Part shown: positions 1 to 5,667 of the stretch, piece by piece
How the letters are laid out: the number at the start of each line of letters is the position of its first letter
Numbering within the stretch: position 1 is the first letter of the stretch
NCBI GenBank assembly: GCA_035542975.1
Contig: DATKKK010000100.1
Span: 1-9,203, forward strand
Origin: DATKKK01 sp035542975
GTDB lineage: Archaea > Thermoproteota > Bathyarchaeia > Bathyarchaeales > Bathycorpusculaceae
Length of the DNA: 9,203 nucleotides
Reading direction: 5' to 3'
The notes under the pieces: generated by a model
Seen by the model: the letters and a program-made list of their open reading frames with translations, nothing else
Database searches by the model: none
What the model was told of the DNA's origin: nothing
Program-made: the position numbers and the translations under genes

Positions 1-73
1 TACGACGATGCAAGGTTACAGCCGCGCGCGCAAGATTAGATCAGGGATCGGATTGTGTATGATTCTGAAAACA

Positions 74-82
74 CTTTATAAG
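74..82 (+). promoter_or_regulatory. TATA-box promoter candidate for the ABC exporter operon
   Basis: The sequence CTTTATAAG is a good archaeal TATA element. A start site about 27 bases after its centre would fall near 105, which is downstream of the TTG at 87 but 18 bases before the TTG at 123. This placement is inferred from usual archaeal spacing and supports 123 as the translation start. Confidence 0.5.
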
Positions 83-122
83 TGAGTTGCGGATTTTGTT
101 TCACAAAAAACGGGCGGTTCGG

Positions 123-1067
123 TTGACAGGTCCTTCTGTTGAAGCCGTGAATCTTTCTAAACGCTATGGCTCGTTCACTGCTCTTACAAATCTGAGCCTG
201 AAACTCGAAGGGGCAAAATGTATCGGATTTTTAGGACCGAACGGTGCGGGAAAAACAACCACCCTGAAACTATTCACTGACCTGATTAGACCAAGCTCGG
301 GCGAGGCACTGATAAACGGCGTGAACGTGCATACGCAGAAGAAGAAGGCTTTGGAGTCGGTTGGCGCCCTGATTGAGACGCCTGAGATCTATCCTGCACT
401 TACGCCGAGAGAGGGGTTAAGCATGATAGCTGAGATTCGTGGGGTTCCTAAGACTGAACGGAACAAGAGGATAGAAGATTCTTTGCAGGAAGTTCACATG
501 GAAGAATGGATCGATAAGAGAATGGGAAAGTTCAGCAAGGGAATGAAGCAAAGAGTTTGTGTTGCCTCGGCACTTTTGAGCGATCCAACTGTAGTGTTGT
601 TGGATGAGCCTACCAACGGACTTGACCCGAGGGGTATGAGTGAGGTTAGAGGTATCATTAAATCTCTCAAGGGCAAGAGTAGACTCATTTTCATGAGTAG
701 TCACATTCTTGGCGAAGTTTCTGAAGTTTGCGATGAAGTAGCCATGGTAGACCACGGCAAGTTGGTTGTCTACGACACTATTGCTAATGTGACAGCAAGG
801 TTTTCAGGAGGAGAAAACATCGTTGAAGTCGGCTTCAAACAGTCAGTTGACGCCGATTTGATAAGCAGGGTCAGCAAGATTGCGGGTGTGACAGCCGCGG
901 AGAGGGGAGACGACACAAACATTCGGGTAAGGTTCACTGGAGGCTTAGTTGCTCAGGAAAGCATTCTTGCGAGCATGGTTGGAATGAATCTCGGTGTGAT
1001 TAGTTACAAGCCTGCTGCTTCTGCACTCGAAGACGCTTATCTAGGTTTGATTAAGGACACGGTGTGA
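123..1067 (+). CDS. ABC transporter ATP-binding protein, ABC-2 (BcrA/CcmA-like) exporter type
   Basis: This is the nucleotide-binding subunit of an ABC exporter; it hydrolyses ATP on the cytoplasmic face to drive the permease encoded next. Numbered from a possible TTG start at 87 (326 residues), the Walker A GPNGAGKTT is at 50-58, the signature is the variant FSKGM at 149-153, Walker B VVLLDEP is at 169-175, the D-loop NGLD at 177-180 and the switch His is in SSH at 204-206. The region IETPEIYPALT around 97-107 resembles the BcrA/lantibiotic-immunity subgroup. About 100 C-terminal residues follow the core, as usual in this group. I prefer the TTG at 123 (314 residues): it follows a GGGCGGT Shine-Dalgarno-like stretch at 112-118, sits downstream of the predicted transcript start, and removes a basic 12-residue leader not needed by the domain. 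The substrate cannot be told; the family includes drug, peptide and lipid exporters. Confidence 0.92.
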   Translation: MTGPSVEAVNLSKRYGSFTALTNLSLKLEGAKCIGFLGPNGAGKTTTLKLFTDLIRPSSGEALINGVNVHTQKKKALESVGALIETPEIYPALTPREGLSMIAEIRGVPKTERNKRIEDSLQEVHMEEWIDKRMGKFSKGMKQRVCVASALLSDPTVVLLDEPTNGLDPRGMSEVRGIIKSLKGKSRLIFMSSHILGEVSEVCDEVAMVDHGKLVVYDTIANVTARFSGGENIVEVGFKQSVDADLISRVSKIAGVTAAERGDDTNIRVRFTGGLVAQESILASMVGMNLGVISYKPAASALEDAYLGLIKDTV

Positions 1068-1073
1068 TTATTC

Positions 1074-1922
1074 ATGAATAAAACCGAAATCCAAAGTTCA
1101 AACAGGGTTCCAAGCAGCCTAGCCCAAGTTGGCACGATTATGAAGTATACTTTCTTAGATTATCTCAGGTCGCGGCGATTTTTCATTCTTTTGACTCTTA
1201 ACTTCATCATAAGTGCTCTCATCACGGTTCTTGTGGGCTATTATCGCCCTCAGAGTTTTCTCTTGAATAGCCTATCTTTCTATTCTAGTTGGTGGGGCAA
1301 CGGTGCAACGTTCGTGACTATACTTGGCGGAATATTCTTTGGCGGAGACGCGATCAGCGGCGAATTCCAGAATAGGACTGGTTACTTCGGGGTGCCAAAT
1401 CCCATTCGGAGATCGAGCATTTACATTGGTAAATGGTTGGCCGCGTTCATTGCTGCTACCGTGATTTTTCTCATTTATGCGGCTATCACCGTTGGCAACG
1501 GGATATACTATTTTGGTTTGAACATCCCGATTGAGTTCGGCGAGTCTTTGCTCTTCGCATGGTTTTATTTGGCGACGGTGATGGGGTTTACTTTCTTCTT
1601 TAGCTCCATGTTTAAGAACAGCAGTATATCCATCCTCATAACGGCAATACTGTTTCTCTTCGTGTTCTCACTGATCGAGACACTAGTGTCGATTCTCGTT
1701 AAGATCGAACCTTGGTTTATCTTGACTTATGGCGCGGGAATAATTAGTAGCGTGCTGACTGTTCCCTATCCAGAACACGTTCATACTCAAACCTTTGGTC
1801 AGCAAATAACGTTGACTACTTACACGGCGTTTATCAGTGAAGGCTTGGCGATAATGGCCGTTTACTTCATAGTGACCGCTGCACTGGGTCTTTTGTTGTT
1901 TGAGAGAAAAGAATTCACCTGA
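1074..1922 (+). CDS. ABC-2 type transporter permease
   Basis: This is a 282-residue membrane subunit that would pair with the preceding ATPase; the genes are six bases apart and surely co-transcribed. A cytoplasmic N-terminus (about 1-35) ends in the basic patch LRSRR. About six hydrophobic segments follow, near residues 36-57, 77-95, 117-148, 157-178, 184-210 and 255-276. The motif GDAISGEFQNRTGYF at 91-105, between segments two and three, is typical of ABC-2 permeases, where this cytoplasmic loop contacts the ATPase. A short polar stretch containing PYPEHVHTQ precedes the last helix. The stop is followed 19 bases later by the end of the convergent arsC-like gene. The length is normal for a half-size ABC-2 permease. 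The cargo is unknown, and nothing links this pair functionally to the neighbouring metal genes except position. Confidence 0.88.
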   Translation: MNKTEIQSSNRVPSSLAQVGTIMKYTFLDYLRSRRFFILLTLNFIISALITVLVGYYRPQSFLLNSLSFYSSWWGNGATFVTILGGIFFGGDAISGEFQNRTGYFGVPNPIRRSSIYIGKWLAAFIAATVIFLIYAAITVGNGIYYFGLNIPIEFGESLLFAWFYLATVMGFTFFFSSMFKNSSISILITAILFLFVFSLIETLVSILVKIEPWFILTYGAGIISSVLTVPYPEHVHTQTFGQQITLTTYTAFISEGLAIMAVYFIVTAALGLLLFERKEFT

Positions 1923-1941
1923 CACGAGCGCCAAATGGTTT

Positions 1942-2436
1942 TCATGGGCGACTATCCAAGTCCTCCATCTTTAGGTCAGCAAACGTGTCGAGTATCCATT
2001 TTCTAATGTCATCTCGTGTGTGTCGAAAGGCCGCAATTCTTTCCTCATCAGTCCCATTTACTTCGGAAGGATCATTGAAACCATGGTGGAGATAATGTTT
2101 TGCTCTAGGTAACGTTGTGTTGATAATCTCTGGTCTACCCATTATTATCGGTGATGAACACAATGAACACATTAGCTTGGCACTGTTCAGACACACGGAT
2201 ACGACGACGTCAATTTCCTTGTTTCGGAATTCTTCAATGCTCTTGGAAGACTGTTTGGAAATATCTATTCCTATCTCGGCCATGGCTTTGATGGCAAGAG
2301 GATTGACTTGCGTCGGGTTTGAGCCTGCGCTGAAGACTTCATACTTTTCGCCATACAGTTGCCTGAGCAAGCCTTCAGCCATCTGTGATCTAGCCGAATT
2401 GTGCTCACACAAGAAAAGGATCCTTATCTTATTCAT
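1942..2436 (-). CDS. arsC: ArsC-like arsenate reductase of the low-molecular-weight phosphatase fold
   Basis: A 164-residue protein of the thioredoxin-coupled ArsC / LMW protein tyrosine phosphatase superfamily. Members reduce arsenate to arsenite in the cytoplasm through a cysteine relay. The P-loop C10-EHNSA-R16-S17 lies right after a hydrophobic strand, followed by AGSNP at 37-41 and GIDISKQSSKS at 56-66, as in this family. Relay cysteine candidates are C82 (in VSVCLNS) and C90 or C93; the spacing differs slightly from the C82/C89 pair of the staphylococcal enzyme. The acid loop reads DPS (122-124) where DPA is more usual, and the end has the FRHTRDDIRKWI helix. The ATG is preceded by AAGGTG seven bases upstream. 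It is divergent from an ArsR-type gene and probably shares its operator. It could instead be a plain phosphatase, but the extra cysteines and the context favour ArsC. Confidence 0.85.
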   Translation of the reverse strand: MNKIRILFLCEHNSARSQMAEGLLRQLYGEKYEVFSAGSNPTQVNPLAIKAMAEIGIDISKQSSKSIEEFRNKEIDVVVSVCLNSAKLMCSLCSSPIIMGRPEIINTTLPRAKHYLHHGFNDPSEVNGTDEERIAAFRHTRDDIRKWILDTFADLKMEDLDSRP

Positions 2437-2503
2437 TCATAAACACCTTCTCGCTAGCGCGCTTGCCTGCATTCTCGACATAGACAGACATGGCTTTCTT
2501 CAT
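2429..2503 (-). CDS. Possible 24-codon leader ORF overlapping the arsC start
   Basis: The predicted arsC transcript, initiated from the TATA core at 2542-2551, would start near 2519 and carry a leader of about 80 bases. That leader holds an ATG frame of 24 codons beginning MKKAMSVYVE and ending KVFMNE. Its stop overlaps the arsC start in the string ATGAATGAATAA. The arsC ribosome site (AAGGTG) lies inside this frame, an arrangement suited to translational coupling. The frame stays open upstream to an ATG at 2542, but that codon lies inside the TATA box and is unlikely to be transcribed. I do not recognise the peptide. It could be a leader peptide, a small unknown protein or chance. Confidence 0.35.
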   Translation of the reverse strand: MKKAMSVYVENAGKRASEKVFMNE

Positions 2504-2535
2504 TTCAGCGCAACCCTGTATTAATCGAACATGTA

Positions 2536-2557
2536 GCAACATATTTAAATACGTTGC
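2536..2557. promoter_or_regulatory. Dyad operator with central TATA box, bidirectional arsC/arsR promoter
   Basis: This is a 22-bp inverted repeat: GCAAC, one unmatched base, the perfect palindrome TATTTAAATA (2542-2551), one unmatched base, GTTGC. Twenty of 22 positions are symmetric around 2546.5. The centre is itself a TATA box readable both ways, with the arsR ATG 37 bases to the right and the arsC leader to the left. Winged-helix ArsR/SmtB dimers bind such dyads, so repressor binding would block TBP access in both directions. Further half-site-like pieces TAGCAA (2534-2539) and TTGCTA (2568-2573) flank it. The operator role is inferred. Confidence 0.65.
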
Positions 2558-2583
2558 GGGTTATCAATTGCTAGAGTCATCAT

Positions 2584-2970
2584 ATGTCTTCACCGAAAAT
2601 CAGCAATAGATTGAAGCGCCTAGCAGAATTGGGCGTCTCCTCCTGTGATACTGTTTCTGAATACGCTCATGAGCTGCAAGAGCTTGCCCAAAATACCTTA
2701 AGTGTTGAGGATGCTAAGAGAAAGAGCAAGGTTTTCAAGGCTCTTGCAGACGAGACAAGATTGAGAGTTATGGGTGTTCTCGCTGTTCGCGAAATGTGTG
2801 TTTGCGAAATTATGGTTGCACTGGGTCTGACTCAGCCGACAGCGTCTCATCATTTGGGCATTTTGGAAAACGCTGGGTTGGTGAAGGATAGGAAGGAAGG
2901 CAAATGGGTTTTCTACAGCATAGCAGACCCCAGATTTGTGGAGATCATCCGCAAATTGAATGTTCTCTGA
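2584..2970 (+). CDS. arsR: ArsR/SmtB-family metal(loid)-responsive transcriptional repressor
   Basis: A 128-residue winged-helix repressor expected to bind its operator as a dimer and release it on binding soft metals or arsenite. An N-terminal arm of about 45 residues, with C21, precedes the core FKALADETRLRVMGVL (51-66). The metal motif is EMCVCEI (70-76), giving C72 and C74, matching the ELCVC signature of ArsR and CadC. The recognition helix is LTQPTASHHLGIL (82-94), and the wing includes KEGKWVFYSI (104-113). The N-terminal cysteine plus the Cys-x-Cys pair resembles the CadC-type site, so Cd, Pb or Zn are as likely as As(III) as ligands. The ATG has no clear ribosome site and lies about 10 bases after the predicted transcript start, so a very short leader is likely. 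It is divergent from arsC and followed by a metal-ATPase operon on the same strand. Confidence 0.9.
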   Translation: MSSPKISNRLKRLAELGVSSCDTVSEYAHELQELAQNTLSVEDAKRKSKVFKALADETRLRVMGVLAVREMCVCEIMVALGLTQPTASHHLGILENAGLVKDRKEGKWVFYSIADPRFVEIIRKLNVL

Positions 2971-3011
2971 TTGCTCGCGAGAGTTGTGATTTGTAGCAAG
3001 ATAATTTTGGT

Positions 3012-3045
3012 ATCATAACAATAAATTTAAATATTTGGATATGAT
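3012..3045. promoter_or_regulatory. TATA promoter and dyad operator of the metal-ATPase operon
   Basis: ATCATA (3012-3017) and TATGAT (3040-3045) are inverted copies symmetric about 3028.5, exactly the centre of the internal palindrome ATTTAAAT (3025-3032); 13 of 17 base pairs match. The ATTTAAATA core (3025-3033) is also found in the arsC/arsR operator. A transcript start 27 bases from the TATA centre falls near 3056, two bases before the ATG at 3058. By analogy this is probably a second binding site for the nearby ArsR-type protein. The symmetry is seen; the role is inferred. Confidence 0.55.
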
Positions 3046-3057
3046 TATCTGCTTCAC

Positions 3058-3327
3058 ATGGTGTCAAAAATGACTATCGAGAAATCAGTTCTGAGCGCTT
3101 CGAAAACGGACTGCAATGCATGCAGCACGTGTGCAACTTTCAAGGCGGATAACCTTCGACACGCACTCGCAAGGCTAATGGGAGTGTTAAAAGTCAAGGT
3201 TGATGAGATAAGCGGCAAAGTCAGCATTGAATATGACACGCAGAAGATCGGTCTGTCCAAGATCACTGAGCGCATTGAAAAGTTAGGCTACAAAGTTGAG
3301 ATAGTGTCCAGAGAGGAAATCCAATGA
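3058..3327 (+). CDS. Stand-alone HMA-like metal-binding domain protein with CxxCxxC motif
   Basis: An 89-residue soluble protein that appears to be a detached heavy-metal-associated (ferredoxin-like) domain, the kind normally found at the N-terminus of P1B ATPases or as small metallochaperones. Residues 41-82 fit the C-terminal half of the fold: MGVLKVKVDE, SGKVSIEYD, then a helix ending in EKLGYKVEIV. The metal loop is D18-C19-N-A-C22-S-T-C25, with three cysteines in Cys-x2-Cys-x2-Cys spacing where HMA domains normally have GMxCxxC, and the gap to the MGV turn is longer than usual. It ends in an ATGA overlap with the ATPase gene, so the two products should be made together. Probable role: metal delivery to, or sensing for, that pump. 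A second ATG (3070) is possible, but the first fits a leaderless transcript. The metal is not predictable from sequence. Confidence 0.75.
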   Translation: MVSKMTIEKSVLSASKTDCNACSTCATFKADNLRHALARLMGVLKVKVDEISGKVSIEYDTQKIGLSKITERIEKLGYKVEIVSREEIQ

Positions 3328-5243
3328 ATGAACATTTTAAAGGCGTTGTTCTGGTAATTTTAGTCGGGTTATTCACTTTATCAGGCGTCCTAATATCTGA
3401 AACTCGAGTAAATTATGCGCATGAAATTAGCATTGCTTTGACTTTGATTGCCGTTGCCCTGGGTTACCGTATCTACTTGCATGGCATTAGATCCCTGCGG
3501 CATGGGAATGTTACTGCCCAATTGTTTGCAACTATTGCCATCTTTATTTCAGTTGTAGCTGGTCTCGTCCTACCTCAAGCATCAGCAACTGGCACGGCAG
3601 AAGCAGTTGGTTACCTAACAGCATCGGCAATAGTCGCGTTCATAATACTCGCGGGTATGACGCTTGAAGACTACATTATCCACAGGACGAGGGGTGCGCT
3701 TGAGGCGCTCATAAAGATAAGTCCCACTACCGCTCGCATACGCCGAGACGGCGCGGAAGTTGAAGTACCCATAGATGAAGTCAAGTTAGGCGAGATCGTC
3801 TTAGTCAAGCCAGGCGACAAAATACCCGTTGACGGAACAGTAGTTTCTGGACAAAGCACAGTTAATCAAGCGACTATAACTGGCGAGTCAATCCCAGCAG
3901 AAAAGACAGCTGGAGACCGCACGTTTGCGGGCACGCTCAACGAAAACGGAGCCCTAGAAATCAAGGTTGAAAAAATCGCTGAGGAAACTGCACTCGCTCA
4001 CATAATCCAACTGGTTGAAGAGGCCCAAGAGAAAAAAGCCCCGATACAGAACGTTGCGGACAGGTTTACTACTTATTTCTTGCCAATCATGGCTGTTTTG
4101 GCATCTTCAGTCTTCGCCGTCAGCTATTTCACACTCGGTTTTGACGTGGCGCTCGCCAGAACAGTGACTGTTCTGTTGGTGGCATGTCCTTGCGCTCTTT
4201 CGATAGCTGTTCCCGTCGCTGTTGCAGGAACTATTGGTAATGCTAGTATGAATGGAATAATAATCAAAGGTGGCACACACATTGAAAAGCTGAAGGATGT
4301 TAGACTGGTCGCGTTCGACAAGACTGGCACGCTAACCATCGGCGAACCTAAGGTTGTTGAAATAAAAACCTTCGGTGGTTATTCCGAAACTGACACAATC
4401 AAATATGCAGCAATTGCCGAGAAATTCTCTGAACACCCTCTATCCACAGCCATCATCGCTAAGGCAACTGAGATGAGCATGAAAATTCCTGACCCCACAG
4501 ACTTCAAGACTATTCCAGGACACGGTGTGGATGCACATTATGGAAACAAGCATATCCTGATTGGAAGAAAGATGATGAACACGGAGGGTTCAGAAGAAGC
4601 TTATCGATTGATGAGCGAGGTTGAGAGCGAGGGTAAAACAGCTATTCCAGTGGTGTTAGACAAAAATGTTATCGGCATCGTCGTTGTAGCTGACACAGTT
4701 AGGGACAATTCTTTGGAAGCTGTCCAACGGCTTAAGCGTATCGGGGTTAAGACTGCCATGATAACTGGCGATAATCAGCGGACTGCCAAATCTATTGCTG
4801 AACAGGTTGGCGTTGATGAGTATCGTGCTGAGCTTTTGCCAGAAGACAAAGTCGCTGTCATTGGAGAACTGAAGAAGGACTATGTTGTTGCCATGGTCGG
4901 TGACGGCGTGAATGACGCTCCTGCATTGGCCAGTTCGGACGTTGGGTTTGCGATGGGAGCTGCGGGCAGCGATGTAGCAGTTGAGACTGCTGATGTGGCT
5001 TTACTTGGGGATGACTTGACTAAGGTTGAGTATGCGATTAGCTTGAGTCGGAAGGCGTTCAACAGGATGAAGGGGAACATAGTTTATGCTTTCTTCTGGA
5101 ATATAATCGCGTTGAGCTTAGCCGCCTTCGGGATATTGAATCCAGTTCTGGCCGTTGTTCTTGCGGAAGCCGGATGCATATCTGTAGTAATCAATTCAGC
5201 ACTGTTGTTGCTGAACAAGCCAAAAGCGTTCGCCACGACCTAG
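3324..5243 (+). CDS. CPC-type P1B heavy-metal translocating P-type ATPase lacking an N-terminal metal domain
   Basis: A 639-residue membrane pump that exports soft metal ions using ATP. About eight membrane helices are visible near 8-24, 35-52, 67-83, 94-117, 248-272, 275-303, 583-603 and 606-631. Actuator motif TGES is at 186-189, the transport motif C288-P-C290 is in helix six, phosphorylation motif DKTGT at 332-336 (D332), the P1B-specific H371-P372, PGHGV at 398-402, TGDN at 481-484 and GDGVND at 526-531. There is no N-terminal HMA domain; the preceding overlapping gene supplies one in trans. Helices seven and eight are mixed. A WN pair (592-593) sits where copper pumps have YN, and AEAGC (614-618) occupies the place of the D-x-G of Zn/Cd pumps or the M-x2-S-S of copper pumps. 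Specificity is therefore uncertain. GAGG at 3313-3316 supports the start, which overlaps the upstream stop as ATGA. Confidence 0.93.
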   Translation: MNEHFKGVVLVILVGLFTLSGVLISETRVNYAHEISIALTLIAVALGYRIYLHGIRSLRHGNVTAQLFATIAIFISVVAGLVLPQASATGTAEAVGYLTASAIVAFIILAGMTLEDYIIHRTRGALEALIKISPTTARIRRDGAEVEVPIDEVKLGEIVLVKPGDKIPVDGTVVSGQSTVNQATITGESIPAEKTAGDRTFAGTLNENGALEIKVEKIAEETALAHIIQLVEEAQEKKAPIQNVADRFTTYFLPIMAVLASSVFAVSYFTLGFDVALARTVTVLLVACPCALSIAVPVAVAGTIGNASMNGIIIKGGTHIEKLKDVRLVAFDKTGTLTIGEPKVVEIKTFGGYSETDTIKYAAIAEKFSEHPLSTAIIAKATEMSMKIPDPTDFKTIPGHGVDAHYGNKHILIGRKMMNTEGSEEAYRLMSEVESEGKTAIPVVLDKNVIGIVVVADTVRDNSLEAVQRLKRIGVKTAMITGDNQRTAKSIAEQVGVDEYRAELLPEDKVAVIGELKKDYVVAMVGDGVNDAPALASSDVGFAMGAAGSDVAVETADVALLGDDLTKVEYAISLSRKAFNRMKGNIVYAFFWNIIALSLAAFGILNPVLAVVLAEAGCISVVINSALLLLNKPKAFATT

Positions 5244-5258
5244 ATCGCGCACGTCGCA

Positions 5259-5483
5259 CTACTTTTTTTTATTTATGTCCTCATCGCTCACGCCAAAGTT
5301 GGGATCCTGGGATTCCAGAAATGTTTTTGCGTTTCTCAAGTATTGGGCTAGCAACAAAGCCTTTTCATTTATTAGAGTCTCAAGGTCTGTTTGTTTCCGT
5401 GCTTTATTCGTGGTGTTTCGACTGTTGGCTCAAGAAAGGGATTCGGCTTGTTCGCGCGTATGTTTTCTTTTATTACTTGTCGT
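5259..5483 (-). pseudogene. Possible degraded short gene, unknown product
   Basis: On the minus strand a frame of 56 codons is open from 5429 to a TAG at 5259-5261. It reads like natural protein, with a helix-like stretch TLINEKALLLAQYLRN followed by FLESQDPNFGVSDED and a lysine tail. No ATG or GTG opens it; only TTG codons lie within. Directly upstream is an in-frame TGA (5430-5432), and beyond it 17 more codons run back to an ACG at 5481-5483. That ACG lies nine bases after a strong ribosome-site match, GGGAGGT (5493-5499). One reading is a gene of about 74 codons that lost its ATG and gained a stop. Others are a TTG-started 32-residue protein, sequencing error or chance. I do not recognise a family. 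Confidence 0.3.
5263..5270 (+). terminator. T-run terminator candidate after the metal-ATPase gene
   Basis: Eight consecutive T residues begin 20 bases after the ATPase stop codon. Archaeal transcription commonly ends at such U-runs without a hairpin, and no strong stem precedes this one. The same bases would be lysine codons of the minus-strand remnant described next, so the run may partly be coding history. Confidence 0.5.
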
Positions 5484-5667
5484 ACTTCTGAGACCTCCCT
5501 TAAATCTTAACCAGATTAAACTCTAAACTACTCAACAAAAAAGAAGGAATTCACCCAACCATAAGTTCAATCTATATATAGGGGAGGGGGTAGGTCTCTC
5601 CGAGCAAGCCTCAGCCTTTCAGTTCCTAACTGCTTAAATAAACGTTCCATGTTTAAAAAGGAATGAA
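5484..5667. promoter_or_regulatory. Intergenic region with two TATA-like boxes before the PP-loop gene
   Basis: With the remnant to its left, this completes a gap of over 400 bases without an intact gene. TATATATA at 5573-5580 is followed by a G-rich patch (GGGGAGGGGG, 5581-5590) and would start transcription near 5604, giving a leader of about 64 bases. CTTAAATAAA at 5633-5642 would start it near 5664, four bases before the ATG, giving an essentially leaderless message. The second is the better placed of the two. No ORF or clear RNA gene is visible between them. Confidence 0.45.

Noticed and set aside
1..86. Possible tail of an upstream gene
   Set aside because: All three plus frames close within this stretch (stops at 37-39, 60-62 and 83-85), and none gives a recognisable C-terminus, so no frame can be chosen.
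87..122. Longer N-terminus of the ABC ATPase from TTG at 87
   Set aside because: It would start upstream of the transcript start predicted from the TATA box at 74-82 and adds a basic segment with no domain role. The TTG at 123 has a better ribosome site. It remains possible.
2117..2524. Plus-strand frame opposite arsC
   Set aside because: It is antisense to a gene with intact P-loop and family motifs and runs through the divergent promoter region.
2974..2981. CTCGCGAG palindrome after arsR as a terminator
   Set aside because: It is only eight bases, cannot form a stem with a loop, and no T-run follows directly.
5174..5526. Two overlapping plus-strand frames after the ATPase gene
   Set aside because: They begin inside or just after the ATPase gene, cross the T-run, have no ribosome site and give cysteine- and phenylalanine-rich sequences without family features. 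The minus strand reads more naturally here.
5581..5594. G-quadruplex in the G-rich patch
   Set aside because: There are two long G runs and one GG, so four well-spaced G tracts are not clearly available on one strand.
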